Below, piece by piece: positions 1 through 9,837 of a stretch of 64,000 nucleotides of DNA. A program made the position numbers and the translations under genes. The notes under the pieces were generated by a model. The model searched no databases and was not told where the DNA came from. It was given only the letters and a program-made list of their open reading frames with translations. The stretch is from Aestuariibius violaceus (lineage in GTDB: Bacteria; Pseudomonadota; Alphaproteobacteria; Rhodobacterales; Rhodobacteraceae): contig NZ_JBFONT020000002.1 in NCBI RefSeq assembly GCF_040779325.2, positions 1-64,000 of the forward strand. Reading direction: 5' to 3'. Each line of letters starts with the position of its first letter. Position 1 is the first letter of the stretch.

Positions 1-345
1 ATGAGCGGGGGGGGGGGGGGGGCGCGCGCCCCGCCGCGCGGCCCCGGCGGGGGGGGGGGGCGGGACCCCCGGGGGGGGGGGGGGGGAACGGCGGGAGACC
101 CCCGCCCTAAGGGTTGTGGAGCCGGGGGCGCGGGGTGGCGGCTGGGGATGGTGGGGTGGAACCCCACCCTACGGCCTATGGATGGCGGAGTGCTCCAGAG
201 GGCGGCGCCCGACCCTGGGTGGGGTGAGAGACGTCTCGGACATCGTCCAGTGGACGATTTCAGTCTCGAACGCTGGGCGCGCAGGGCGGGGAGAGGGAGG
301 AGATGCGGTGGGTGAAATCAGCGAGCCTACGCTTGCTTACATGAT
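1..345. other. G-homopolymer-rich non-coding edge
   Basis: The first 100 or so bases are long runs of G interrupted by a few C and A bases, followed by G-rich sequence without a convincing gene. The open frames here translate into glycine, arginine and proline strings with no ribosome binding site, so I do not call them genes. The next gene on the minus strand ends at 346. This probably marks a contig end or a poorly assembled stretch, not a biological element. Confidence 0.6.
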
Positions 346-1266
346 CTATTTCAGTTTCGACAAAAAGAGTATTGTTGAGCCTGTTAGGTTCAAAGCATAT
401 GAGGAGATGCTTTCCGGCACACTTATCGGTTTTTCTCCTTGTCCGTGAGCACCAATCTTGTTCCTTATGGTTGGCGACCCGCTCATAAGAAGCGTCCGAA
501 GTGAAGTAAATTGAGACTCAAGATACTTAGGTACAATATTTTTCTCGAATGCAGTTTTGACTAGCTGGCTTGAAGACATGGTTTCGGTGTCGGATACTCC
601 CCTGCTCGAAAGAATTATCTTTAAAGTGCTTTCAAGAGAACGGACGCAGTCAACAAGACATTCCCGATGCTCACCACTTCGATACTTCTGGTGGGCTGAG
701 ATGAATTCGTCTCGAGCAGTCAAAAATCTCTGACCGGAAAGAAAGTTCAAGGATGGCTTTATGATCTCCTTATGGGTGAACTCAGTATCTAGCTTAACAA
801 TAGCGCCAGAAACGTACTGATAACCAACGTTGTTCTCTCTCATGCGTTGGTTCAACTCCGAGACAAGCAAAGCCGCTCGCCCCTTGAATTTCCCCGACCA
901 TTCATTAGTCACTTTTTCAATCATTCGAAAACAGATCTCAATCACGTCAAGTACCCTTAAGAAGTCACCTTCACTCATAAAAAAGGTCAAGACTTCCGCT
1001 CGAAAGTCTTCTTTGTCGTTCAATCTGCCCGATAGTCTAAAGACTCCGTATTCACGTCTCAGAAGTTTAGCAATAGCTTTGTATATGCCTTCTGTGTCTC
1101 CTGGTGTGTAATGATCACGGTAATCCCGATCATCTCCTAGACCATCATCGAGAATGTGAACGATCTGAACACGAAGCTTTTCTGGGATCAGGTCGTAGAT
1201 ATAGACGTCATTATCTTGAACGTTTTCAGCTCTCACTCTTTTGGAGAAAAGATCAAACACTGGCAT
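346..1266 (-). CDS. AbiJ-like (STM4504/CBY_0614-type) abortive-infection family protein
   Basis: A 306-residue protein. Its opening MPVFDLFSKR followed by a YDLIPEKLRVQIVHI segment is, from memory, the signature of the N-terminal domain shared by AbiJ-like and STM4504/CBY_0614 proteins, which are linked to phage defence. The rest is a helical domain of unknown action. The ATG at 1266 is preceded by GAGGTG, which overlaps the stop codon of parE, so the gene sits 11 bases behind parE on the same strand. Base composition is clearly more AT-rich than parE, which points to acquisition. The family call is good; an antiphage role here is inference. Confidence 0.75.
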   Translation of the reverse strand: MPVFDLFSKRVRAENVQDNDVYIYDLIPEKLRVQIVHILDDGLGDDRDYRDHYTPGDTEGIYKAIAKLLRREYGVFRLSGRLNDKEDFRAEVLTFFMSEGDFLRVLDVIEICFRMIEKVTNEWSGKFKGRAALLVSELNQRMRENNVGYQYVSGAIVKLDTEFTHKEIIKPSLNFLSGQRFLTARDEFISAHQKYRSGEHRECLVDCVRSLESTLKIILSSRGVSDTETMSSSQLVKTAFEKNIVPKYLESQFTSLRTLLMSGSPTIRNKIGAHGQGEKPISVPESISSYALNLTGSTILFLSKLK

Positions 1267-1277
1267 ATCAATTCACC

Positions 1278-3260
1278 TCAAACATCCAACTCCTCCACGA
1301 ACCGGGCGTTCTCCTGGATGTACTGGAAGCGCAGCTCGGGTTTCTTGCCCATCAGGCGTTCCACGAGGTCGCCGGTCTGGCCGGGGTGGTCTTCGGCGAC
1401 GGTGACGCGGATGAGTTTGCGGGTCGCGGGGTCCATCGTGGTTTCCTTGAGGTCCTTGGCGTCCATCTCTCCCAGACCCTTGAAGCGGGAGACGGAGATC
1501 TGGCCTTTCCCGCCGATGCCGCGGGCCATGAGCGCGTCGCGTTCGGCCTCGTTCAGCGCATAGGCGCGGTGCGCCCCCTGCGTCAGCTTATAGAGCGGCG
1601 GGCAGGCGAGGTAGAGGTGGCCCGCATCGATGAGCGGGCGCATCTGGGTGAAGAAGAACGTCATGAGGAGCGAGGCGATATGGGCGCCGTCGACATCGGC
1701 GTCGGTCATGATGATGACCTTCTCATACCGCAGGTCGTCGAGGCGGAACTTGGTGCCCATGGCGACGCCGAGCGCTTCGCAGAGGTCCTTGATCTCCTGA
1801 TTCTGGCCGAGCTTCGAGGACGCGGCACCGAGGACGTTGAGGATCTTGCCGCGCAAGGGCAGGAGGGCCTGGGTTTCGCGGTTGCGGGCGCCCTTGCCGG
1901 AGCCGCCGGCGCTGTCGCCCTCGACCAGGAAGATCTCGGTCCCGTCGCGGGTGTTGAGCGAGCAATCGACCAGCTTGCCGGGGAGGCGGGTCTTCTTGGT
2001 GGCGGTCTTGCGCTGGGTCTCCTTCTCGGCCCGGCGGCGGAGGCGTTCCTCGGCCCGGAGGATCAGGTAGTCGAGGATGGCGCCCGCCGATTTGGGGTCG
2101 GCGCCGAGCCAGGTGTCGAAGCGGTCGCGGACGGCGCTTTCGGTCATCTTCTGGGCGGCCTCGGTCGACAGGCGGTCCTTAGTCTGGCCGACGAAGGCGG
2201 GGTCGCGGATGAAGCAGGAGACGAGGCCTTGGGAGGCGGTCTGCAGGTCGTCGCGGGTGATCTGGGCGGCCTTGCGGTTGTTCGCGAGCTCTCCATAGGC
2301 GCGCAGGCCCTTGAGGAGGGCGGCCCAGAAGCCCGCCTCGTGCGTGCCGCCTTCGGGGGTGGGGACGGTGTTGCAGTAGGATTGCAGGAAGCCGTCGCGG
2401 GCGGGCGTCCAGTTGATCGCCCATTCGACGGAGCCGGGTTCGCCGAACTTCTCCTGAAAGTCGACCTTGCCGGCGAAGGCTTTTTCGGCGTGGGTGGTGG
2501 CGTTGCCGAGGGTTTCGGAGAGGTAGTCGGAGAGGCCGCCGGGGAAGTGGAAGGTGGCCTCATCCGGCACGCCGTCGGCGGGGATGGCGGTCTTCCAGCG
2601 GATCTCGACGCCCGAGAAGAGGTAGGCCTTGGAGCGGACCATCTTGAGGAGGCGGGCAGGTTTGAAGACCGGCTGGGGGAAGATCTCGGGATCCGGGTGG
2701 AAGGTGACGGTGGTGCCGCGGCGGTTGGGGGCGGCGCCGATTTGCTCGACCGGGCCGAGGGGGAGGCCGCGGGAGAAGCGCTGTTCGTAAAGCTGGCGGT
2801 CGCGGGCGACCTGGACAATCATCGTGTCCGACAGCGCGTTGACGACGGAGGCGCCGACGCCGTGGAGGCCGCCGGAGGTCTGGTAGGCTTTCCCTGAGAA
2901 CTTGCCGCCCGCGTGCAGCGTGCAGAGGATGACCTCGAGCGCGGACTTGTCGGGGAATTTCGGGTGCGGGTCGATCGGGATGCCGCGGCCGTTGTCGCGG
3001 ATGGTGACGGAGTGATCGGCGTGGAGTTCCACCTCGATCCGGGTGGCGTGGCCCGCAACGGCCTCGTCCATGGAATTGTCCAGCACCTCGGCCACCATGT
3101 GGTGGAGCGCGCGTTCGTCGGTGCCGCCGATATACATACCGGGGCGTTTGCGGACGGGCTCCAGGCCTTCGAGGACCTCGATGGAGGAGGCGTTGTACTT
3201 CTCGGGCTCTTGCCCACCGTGCAGGAGGTCTTCTGGCATGTCTCTGGTCCGCTCGCTCAT
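1278..3260 (-). CDS. parE: DNA topoisomerase IV subunit B
   Basis: A 660-residue ATPase subunit of topoisomerase IV, which unlinks replicated chromosomes together with ParC. The N-terminal GHKL ATPase shows EVLDNSMDEA, DNGRGIP and the lid motif GGLHGVGASVVNALS. The central TOPRIM domain shows EGDSAGGSGKGARNRETQALLPLRGKILNV (residues around 440-470) and the DADVDGAHI metal site, and the C-terminal part ends QYIQENARFVEELDV. The shape and length fit ParE better than the longer GyrB. It is followed directly by an AbiJ-like gene on the same strand. Very secure. Confidence 0.96.
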   Translation of the reverse strand: MSERTRDMPEDLLHGGQEPEKYNASSIEVLEGLEPVRKRPGMYIGGTDERALHHMVAEVLDNSMDEAVAGHATRIEVELHADHSVTIRDNGRGIPIDPHPKFPDKSALEVILCTLHAGGKFSGKAYQTSGGLHGVGASVVNALSDTMIVQVARDRQLYEQRFSRGLPLGPVEQIGAAPNRRGTTVTFHPDPEIFPQPVFKPARLLKMVRSKAYLFSGVEIRWKTAIPADGVPDEATFHFPGGLSDYLSETLGNATTHAEKAFAGKVDFQEKFGEPGSVEWAINWTPARDGFLQSYCNTVPTPEGGTHEAGFWAALLKGLRAYGELANNRKAAQITRDDLQTASQGLVSCFIRDPAFVGQTKDRLSTEAAQKMTESAVRDRFDTWLGADPKSAGAILDYLILRAEERLRRRAEKETQRKTATKKTRLPGKLVDCSLNTRDGTEIFLVEGDSAGGSGKGARNRETQALLPLRGKILNVLGAASSKLGQNQEIKDLCEALGVAMGTKFRLDDLRYEKVIIMTDADVDGAHIASLLMTFFFTQMRPLIDAGHLYLACPPLYKLTQGAHRAYALNEAERDALMARGIGGKGQISVSRFKGLGEMDAKDLKETTMDPATRKLIRVTVAEDHPGQTGDLVERLMGKKPELRFQYIQENARFVEELDV

Positions 3261-3401
3261 AACCGCGCCTTGTGTCAGATTCTTATGTATGGCGCTAGAT
3301 TTTGTGGGTATTAGAGCAGGTCCGGCGCCGTGAGGGAAGCCTTCTCACGACCGTTTGCCGTCCCGCTTGCCGCCTGCCCCGGGGCGCGGTAGGCGGAGGG
3401 C

Positions 3402-4199
3402 ATGACGTCCGCGCTCGTCGCCTGCATCAAGTGGGGCACGCTCTATGGCCCCGAATATGTCAACCGCCTCTATTCCGGGGTGCGGCGGCATTTCGACCGG
3501 CCGGTGCGGTTTTTCTGCATGACCGAGAACGCGGCGGGGTTTCACCCGGATATCGAGGTGCTGGAGCTGCCGGAGGAGCCCTTCCGGGCGGAGATGGACG
3601 CGGCCCTGGAGGTCGCGGACCGGAAGGGGGCGATGCGCAAGGTCTCGCTCTTCCGGCCGGGGGTGATCCCGGCGGAGGGGCCGGTTCTGGGCTTCGATCT
3701 GGACGTGGTGATCACGGGGCCCTTGGCGGGGATCTACGACGCCGCGCCGGGGGCGGTGCGGATGCGGCACGATTGGGTCGAGGCGCGGCGGGGGCGGCCG
3801 ACGGGCCACGGGTCGGTCTTTCGGTTCGATCCGGCCGAGCACGGGTTCCTCTATGAGGAGGTGGCGCGGGATCCTGTGGGTGCCGTGGAGCGGGCGCGGG
3901 GGTCGGAGCAGCGGCACACCTCGCATCTGGCGATGGCGCGGGGGGTGTTCGACTATATCCCGGGCGATCAGGTGGTGAGCTTCAAGCACGATTGCATGGA
4001 CCTGCCGCCGATGAATTACCTGCGGGTGCCGGAGTTCCCCGAGGGCGCGAGTGTGGTCTGCTTTCACGGTCATCCGAAGATGGACGAGGCGGTGGCGGGC
4101 TATCGCGGGTCGTTCCTGCGCTGGTGCCGGGCGACGCCGTGGCTGGAGGAGCACTGGGTGGCCCGGGCACGGGAGGATCTGGGCGGGGATTGGGCGTGA
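3402..4199 (+). CDS. glycosyltransferase-like protein
   Basis: A 265-residue soluble protein with no signal peptide. The segment LGFDLDVVITGPL (about residues 105-117) resembles the DxD nucleotide-sugar and metal site of GT-A glycosyltransferases of the glycogenin/galactosyl type, preceded by an N-terminal LVACIKWGTLYGPEYVNRLY strand-helix unit. I recall similar proteins in many Rhodobacteraceae, but do not know a substrate. It is divergent from parE with 141 bases between starts. GC content matches the core genome, so it probably belongs to the original chromosome and marks the left border of the accessory stretch. Confidence 0.6.
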   Translation: MTSALVACIKWGTLYGPEYVNRLYSGVRRHFDRPVRFFCMTENAAGFHPDIEVLELPEEPFRAEMDAALEVADRKGAMRKVSLFRPGVIPAEGPVLGFDLDVVITGPLAGIYDAAPGAVRMRHDWVEARRGRPTGHGSVFRFDPAEHGFLYEEVARDPVGAVERARGSEQRHTSHLAMARGVFDYIPGDQVVSFKHDCMDLPPMNYLRVPEFPEGASVVCFHGHPKMDEAVAGYRGSFLRWCRATPWLEEHWVARAREDLGGDWA

Positions 4200-4573
4200 G
4201 GGGGCTTGGGTGCGGAGCGTTGGTTGGCCCGGCTTGGGTTGCGGTCAGGGGGGTGTGGCCACCGTCCGGTGTGCGAGACGGAGCGGCCATTCTATATCAG
4301 ACTCTTAAGGATCAGTTCTATACTAGCTTTCTTTGGCCGCTCGCCCTGCTGCGGGAACCGCAAGGATTTTCGCGATTGGACGTTGCGAAGGTTACTTGAG
4401 GTCGATCATTTGCGTTGCCAAGCAAGCCCAAGGGCAAATCGACACAAAACCCTACACCCAAATCTTGAACTTGAACTTTTAGTATGTATGGTTTTACGTC
4501 TTCGTCACCCTCGTATTGCTGACCTGCCGGGTTTTTGACGGTGACTTCTTTGGGGGTTTGCGGGAGAATAACA
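4200..4573. other. non-coding gap, GC drop
   Basis: After the glycosyltransferase-like gene the sequence changes from high GC to more AT-rich DNA around 4290. I see no gene, RNA or repeat that I can support. It is the likely transition from core chromosome into the accessory region. Confidence 0.4.
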
Positions 4574-5287
4574 TTGGTCTATCGGCTTCATTTTCAGTAT
4601 CCAGGCGGTAAATCTCCTTCATTTTGGTTCGGACAGGAAGAACAGAGTGATTGGGTAGATGCAAGAATGGGTGAGTATGGCTGGGGGTTTCCGGTGCCGG
4701 AAGAACTCGCGCCACCGCCCGTTGCGCACGAGATCGAAAGTGCGCCTTTGTCGGACGTCTTTCCGATGTCTGGTGTCTTCGCGGTTAGTCAGAGATTCAG
4801 ATCAATCATTGAGGAGTTTGAACCGAATGTTCATCAGTTCTTCCCGGTTACCCTTAGGCGCTATAAACCGCGTAACAAGGACGCAGAACCAGATGAGCTC
4901 TATTTCATTCTGAATGTTTGCCAGCGCTTTGACGCCGTTTTCAGCGGCCCAGAAAAACGGCGGCCGATCACCGAAACGGAGCGAGGCGATGAAGCAGGAA
5001 AACCGGTGATTTCAATCAAGGGACGCACGCGGACCTTTAGCAAACAGAAAATTGCGGGAAGGCACCTTTGGCAGGGTAATGTATTCGGGCGACGCGAAAA
5101 CTATATCTCCGATGCTCTGGCCGACCGGCTCAAAAAAGAAAAGATCAAATTCATTGAAATCGGAGAGAAATACGAGGAAATCGATGCTCCTTGGGATCCA
5201 CAGGAAAACATTGGTCCCGTCCTCGAATGGATGGCAAAGAATCCAGACCTGCCTGAGAAGCTTAAGAAGCTGAATCAAGAGTGCTAA
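4574..5287 (+). CDS. Imm11-type (DUF1629) orphan immunity protein
   Basis: A 237-residue protein if it starts at the TTG at 4574, where GGGAG lies 7 bases upstream and the product begins MVYRLHFQYPGG, the usual opening of this family; an in-frame ATG at 4535 would add 13 residues of poor quality. The middle part PLSDVFPMSGVFAVSQRF and FEPNVHQFFPV is, from memory, characteristic of Imm11/DUF1629 immunity proteins that neutralise polymorphic toxins. No toxin gene lies next to it, so it appears to be an orphan. GC content is lower than the neighbouring core genes. The function is inferred from family resemblance only. Confidence 0.65.
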   Translation: MVYRLHFQYPGGKSPSFWFGQEEQSDWVDARMGEYGWGFPVPEELAPPPVAHEIESAPLSDVFPMSGVFAVSQRFRSIIEEFEPNVHQFFPVTLRRYKPRNKDAEPDELYFILNVCQRFDAVFSGPEKRRPITETERGDEAGKPVISIKGRTRTFSKQKIAGRHLWQGNVFGRRENYISDALADRLKKEKIKFIEIGEKYEEIDAPWDPQENIGPVLEWMAKNPDLPEKLKKLNQEC

Positions 5288-6104
5288 GCGGCGCTTTTTG
5301 TCGATTTGCCAGCGACCGGCCCGCAACGGCACTTGAATGTCCCCTGTCAGCGCCTTTGGGACATCTGATTTGATTTCGTAGCGGAGGATTTCTGGCTCAT
5401 CCGAACCGTCAAGGAGTGAAGATGAGACGGAGATCCGGAACAGCCAAACGGTCGGCCGAGAAGGTCGGCAAAGACATCCGGCGTCGAACGCGCAAGCATC
5501 ACTGAGCCGAAAAGAAGATCCGCATAGTTCGGATGGCCTTCGGGGTGAGGAGAGCATTGCCGGGCTTTGCCGTCGTGAAGGGATCGCGTGAAGCTTGAGG
5601 ATCGAACTCTCATCTCGTGAGATCAAGCTGCCTGGTCCAGCACGATTGTCATCTCGGGGTTAGTTGTATCTATCGACTTCGTGCCTCACAGGTTTGATGA
5701 GCGTCCTGAACCAGCGATGCGCTGGATCACTGTCATCGCGGCCGTGCCAAAGTATCCTTTCTCGGCAACCAGCATGCGGAATGGGTCCGGGAAAGCTACG
5801 CTGGACGCCCGTCCAGCCTTTGGTACGCTGCCGCATTGCCGCTTGAGTTGTCTGATTGAGGGGTAACGGCGGCCCATTGCAAACCTTGCCCACCCGAAAT
5901 CAATGCGACGGTACTGCCCGCCAGGTAAGACATTCGCTGCAGATGCAAAACCACTGCGTATGGGAGAGGCTTTCGTCTTTGCCGCGCTCTATCGTTCGGC
6001 CGGTCGTGCAGAAGGCAGAAAATCAGTCAGTGTGAGCTGGTCAGCAAGCCCCGTCTATTCGGCGGGGGAACTGAGAACGGTGCACTGGCCGCAGCGCAAA
6101 GGAG
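5288..6104. other. non-coding gap with transposase remnants
   Basis: This stretch holds a decayed IS3-type orfA remnant (listed separately) and short open frames on both strands without ribosome binding sites. One minus-strand frame at 5686-5877 reads like former coding DNA but I cannot name it. No intact gene is supported. Confidence 0.5.
5405..5590 (+). pseudogene. IS3-family orfA transposase remnant
   Basis: Two reading frames joined by a frameshift give EKKIRIV and then GLRGEESIAGLCRREGIA followed by a stop. This is the helix-turn-helix of IS3-family OrfA proteins, in which the usual text is close to EEKIRIVLDGLRGE-SIAELCRREGI. Only the first third of an orfA survives; no orfB and no inverted repeats were found. 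It shows that insertion sequences have passed through this region. Confidence 0.6.
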
Positions 6105-7247
6105 TCAATCCCATTCCGCGTAGATGAAGGCATGGCCACAGTCCGGCACTTCGACGAGTTGGGACCGCTCTACCGTTTCGGCGAGCGCGCGGGCGCCTTT
6201 GAGCGGGTTGATCTGATCGCATACACCGTGAAAGAGTTGAAATGGAACGCGCAGCTCCGAGACGTCGACGTCGAGAGGTTGCGCGACGATCTGGTATTCC
6301 TGAACCAGCCCGTCCATCCCCTGGGCAATACGTTCTTCCAGCATTGCCTTGGATCGTGCGCGGATTACAGGATCCGTGAGGATCGGCAGATACCGCTCTG
6401 GATGGCCCAGAAGATCCAGTGCTCCCCCGGACAATGCGTCGTAGTGGACAATCGGATAGGCGTCTTCCCGACCAAGCTGGAAGATCTCGATCTGCCCTCC
6501 ACCCGGACAATCGATGAGGCGACGAACGTCTCCCTCGCGAGGTCGTCCGTGGCGTGCTCGCAAGAGAAGCGCCGGGTTCAAGAGAACCATCCGGAGCAGT
6601 TCGGCTTGGCCGCTCACCCCGGCATGCTCGCAGATATCCTTGAAATAGGTGCGTGCCGTTTCATAGCTTAGGCCTTGGTCTTCGGCAGCGCGGCGCAGGT
6701 TCGCATGGCGCAGAAATCCGGAGAGCAGCTTTTGCCGCGACGGCGTCAGGGACAATTCGCGCGCGATATTGGCGGCAATCCCATCGCGGGCCTGCGCAAA
6801 CCCGATCTGGACGGACGCGACCTTGGGCGGCAACCCCAATTCCCGCGCGCGCTCTGCGTCGAGGACGAGCATGCCGGCGTCGATATCCGCCTCCACGGCC
6901 GGCGGGGACCCACTTTGATCACCCCTGCCCAGCATACCGAGGCTGTTGCCGTCATGGCCGAACATCTCTACGCGCAGCGCGACATTGTCGAGAAGCCGGT
7001 CCTGGAGGTCGCCCCGTTCCTGCAGCTTGAGGATCCGTTCCGAGATTTGCAGGCCCTTCGCGAAGTGGACCTGCAGATCCCGCAGGCTTTCCGAGGCGGG
7101 TTCCGTTTCGCTCTCTTCTTCGAAGGCGTCGTAGATCCGCAGCACCATCTCGGGCCAGAGCGAATTATCGATTGCCGTGTCGTAGATGAGGTGGATGAGC
7201 TCAGCGCTCAGTATATCGCTGCGGCGATAGGCGAGTTCTCCTGACAC
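6105..7247 (-). CDS. LuxR-type HTH regulator fused to a shortened alpha/beta hydrolase
   Basis: A 380-residue protein. An N-terminal domain (about 1-150) of unknown ligand is followed by a LuxR/GerE-type helix-turn-helix around residues 165-220 (LTPSRQKLLSGFLRHANLRRAAEDQGLS in two pieces, then YETARTYFKDICEHAGV). The C-terminal part ends with an alpha/beta-hydrolase cap and the SQLVEVPDCGHAFIYAE segment carrying the His of such enzymes. The part that should hold the nucleophile elbow G-x-S-x-G is missing: residues near 265-285 jump from the first strands to the cap. Related fusions I remember from roseobacters are much longer, so this gene has probably lost about 150 codons and the hydrolase half should be inactive. 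Divergent from the decayed Ig-repeat gene. Confidence 0.6.
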   Translation of the reverse strand: MSGELAYRRSDILSAELIHLIYDTAIDNSLWPEMVLRIYDAFEEESETEPASESLRDLQVHFAKGLQISERILKLQERGDLQDRLLDNVALRVEMFGHDGNSLGMLGRGDQSGSPPAVEADIDAGMLVLDAERARELGLPPKVASVQIGFAQARDGIAANIARELSLTPSRQKLLSGFLRHANLRRAAEDQGLSYETARTYFKDICEHAGVSGQAELLRMVLLNPALLLRARHGRPREGDVRRLIDCPGGGQIEIFQLGREDAYPIVHYDALSGGALDLLGHPERYLPILTDPVIRARSKAMLEERIAQGMDGLVQEYQIVAQPLDVDVSELRVPFQLFHGVCDQINPLKGARALAETVERSQLVEVPDCGHAFIYAEWD

Positions 7248-7264
7248 GTATTCGGAACACCAAC

Positions 7265-9319
7265 ATGCGCTTTTCCATCAGTCGCCTTTCCGTTGCCTCC
7301 GCTCTGCAGTCGGCGGCGTTTCTGCCAGACATCGGGCACGAATAACGAGACCGTTTGGCCCGTCGGAACCGGCCCTCAGGTGTGTCTCTTCTACTTGCTC
7401 CAATCTGACGAGTTCAGAAACGCGCCTGTCTTTCTTCTTGGCGCTGATGGTTTGCCGAGGAATACCGGTGGCAGCTATTGGTTTGCCGATAGATTTGAGC
7501 TCGAGAAAAGGATCGTTGCCTCGGATATCGAGGAGGAATGCGAATTCTCCGATGTGACGATTATCAATCAATCCGAAGCCGACCTTCTTCGCGGATATGC
7601 GGGCGATAACTACATGGGGATCACGTTCCGCGGTACGCCCAATGGTCAGGACCAGGAATATGAGCACGAGATCGCCCTGGTCGGCGCGACAGATACGTTG
7701 ATCGTCAACACGCGCATCGCGGTTCAACTCGTGAACACCCGCCCGACGGCGCATGCCGGACGGCAACACCGCCGCCCAGCGGTTCAGCATCGAGAGCGAC
7801 CTCACCAGGCCGGGTGTTACGATCAGTGGCGTTCCATCGGTGATCACCGCCCTTTTCACCGCGACCATCACGTTCAGCGAGGACGTCACCGGGTTCGAGC
7901 TTGCCGATATCACGGTCACTGGAGGAACGTCGTCGGATCTCACCTCCGTCTCGGGTCGCAGCTATACAATCGTGGTGACCCCGGTTGCCGAGGGTACGCT
8001 GTCGCTCTCTGTCCCAGCAAACGTCGCAGAGGATGCGAGCGGCAACGGCAATGCGCCTTCCCCGATCTCGAGCGGCAGCAGCGATCTGACAGACCCGGAC
8101 GTCACGCTCACCGGAACGGCAGCCTTCCCGGGGACGCCCTACGCGCTGACCGTCACGTTCTCCGAAGCTGTCACGGGCCTGGCTCTCGCGGATTTCGTGA
8201 CGACGAATGTGATGCTGTCTGATCTGTCCGGGTCGGGAACGACCTTCACCGTTCAGGCTCTTGCGAGCGACTTTGACCAGTCGGTCCAGCTGCCGGCGAA
8301 CACGGTCGCCGACGCATCGGGCCGTGGGAATACGGCGTCCAACACCTTCTCGGTCACGCCCGACGCCTCAGCCCCCGTGCTCAGCATTACCGGCATGCCC
8401 GATCAGTTTCAGGCCGGCGCCGTTTTCGACGTGACCTTTGCCTTCAGCGAAGACGTGACGGGGTTCGACGCGACTGATGTGGCCGTGACGCACGGTACTC
8501 TTGGCGGGTTCAGCGGAGGTCCATCGGTATTCTTCGCGACGATGAGGCCAGATGGCGACAATGATGTCACCGTCTCGGTCGCCGAGGTGCCGCGACCGAC
8601 ATCACTGGCATGCCATCGCTGGCCGCATCCGCAAGAGCCTCAATCGACAGCGCGGCCATTGCCAGCGAAGCGATCGCAAGCTTCCTAGAGAACCGGGCCC
8701 GCAGCCCGGTACAGAACCGTCACGGCTGACGGATTTTATCACACGGCAGCGCGAGGGGTCGGCACAGGCCTCTGTAACGCAAGACAGTGCTGGCTTCGAA
8801 CTGCATTCGCGCGGCAATGGTGCAGTCTGGTTTTCCCTGTCCGGCTCCTGGACCGAGACCGACGCAGAGGCGCTGTCCTACTCGCTTGCCGTTATCGGGA
8901 GTCACCGCGACCTTGCGTCAGGTGCGATTCTGGGCGCCATGCTGCAATTCGACATTGCGGACCAGAGCGATAACGACACCGATGTCAGTGGGCAGGGATG
9001 GCTGGTCGGTCCCTACTTCGCCAGCCCGATTGCGGGCCATCCCGTCTATGTCGAAAGGGATTTCGAAATCGACGCCAGACAGCGCGATCTATGGTTCGAT
9101 CTCGGCGTCTCCGGCATCTACTCCGAGGTGTCGAGCGACGGAGCGGCGACCGCCTACATTCCGAATGAGGACGGCGGCCGCGCAAGGATCGATTACGACC
9201 TGCGGTATGATAACGGCTCCAGAGTTACCTCCAGCCTTGCGGGATTTGTGGACGGCCTAGGCAGCGAAAGCGGTTTGCAGACGCACGGGCAGGAGTTCGA
9301 ACTCCAAATGAAGTTCTGA
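7265..9319 (+). pseudogene. decayed Ig-repeat outer-membrane/autotransporter protein
   Basis: Pieces of one large surface protein lie in three frames. An ATG at 7265 opens a signal-peptide-like start (MRFSISRLSVASALQSAAF) that hits a stop after 26 codons. The frame at 7293-7750 continues with a cell-surface N-terminal part (PRNTGGSYWFADRF). A second frame from 7753 to 8688 carries three bacterial Ig-like repeats, each with TFSEDVTGFE/TFSEAVTGLA-type strands. The third frame to 9319 is the C-terminal beta-barrel, ending in ELQMKF with the terminal Phe typical of outer-membrane proteins. At least three frameshifts and probable internal deletions make a working product unlikely. Confidence 0.7.
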
Positions 9320-9408
9320 CGGTAGGAGCCTTATGCAGGTGTAGATTTCCGGCACCGCCCTCAAGGAACAAAAAAGGTCACGTATGGAACGGCCCGGAGC
9401 CTGTGTAG

Positions 9409-9837
9409 GTGTGCGGACGCCGAACTGAGGTCGAGCTCCCGATAGGGTCACAGGGAAACTGTGAGCATGGGAGATTTCGAACGGGGTATTTTGCGGACCT
9501 GGATGTTTCTCTGCGGTGGTGTGCAGTATGCGTGATTGACGGTAAGGGCACGGTTTTGTGCGAGCGAGAGCTGCCCTGTGAGATGAGGGAGATCGCATCC
9601 TACCTGAACGAGCTTTCCTATCCGATCGAGCGGGTCGGCGTCGAGTCCGGCACATCAAGCCAGCATCTGTTTTACGGTTTGGCATCGGTAGGGTTCGACG
9701 TCGTCTGTATGGACGCACGACAGGTGAGCGCTGCTCTATCAGTCCACCGCAGACTCCCGCACGGGCCAACTGACCAAGCCTTGATCATGTTCGACCGGCG
9801 GTTAGCTTGCAGACGATGGTTGGCCCGGATCATATGA
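9409..9837 (+). pseudogene. IS110-family transposase, N-terminal fragment
   Basis: The frame reads FADLDVSL, then an AVCVIDGKGTVLCERELP segment, YPIERVGVESG and FYGLASVGFDVVCMDARQVSAALS. This is the N-terminal DEDD domain of IS110-family transposases including the first catalytic Asp. After ALS the family likeness ends and the frame runs out, so about the first third remains. There is no intact transposase here. The fragment lies immediately before the rhomboid gene. Confidence 0.75.

Noticed and set aside
1104..2897. Long plus-strand frame of 597 codons
   Set aside because: It lies opposite parE and the AbiJ-like gene, has no ribosome binding site, and its sequence is the Gly/Ala/Glu-rich pattern of an antisense shadow of a GC-rich gene.
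5686..5877. Minus-strand frame as a transposase or regulator fragment
   Set aside because: It reads like former coding DNA, but no motif can be tied to a family, so no name is given.
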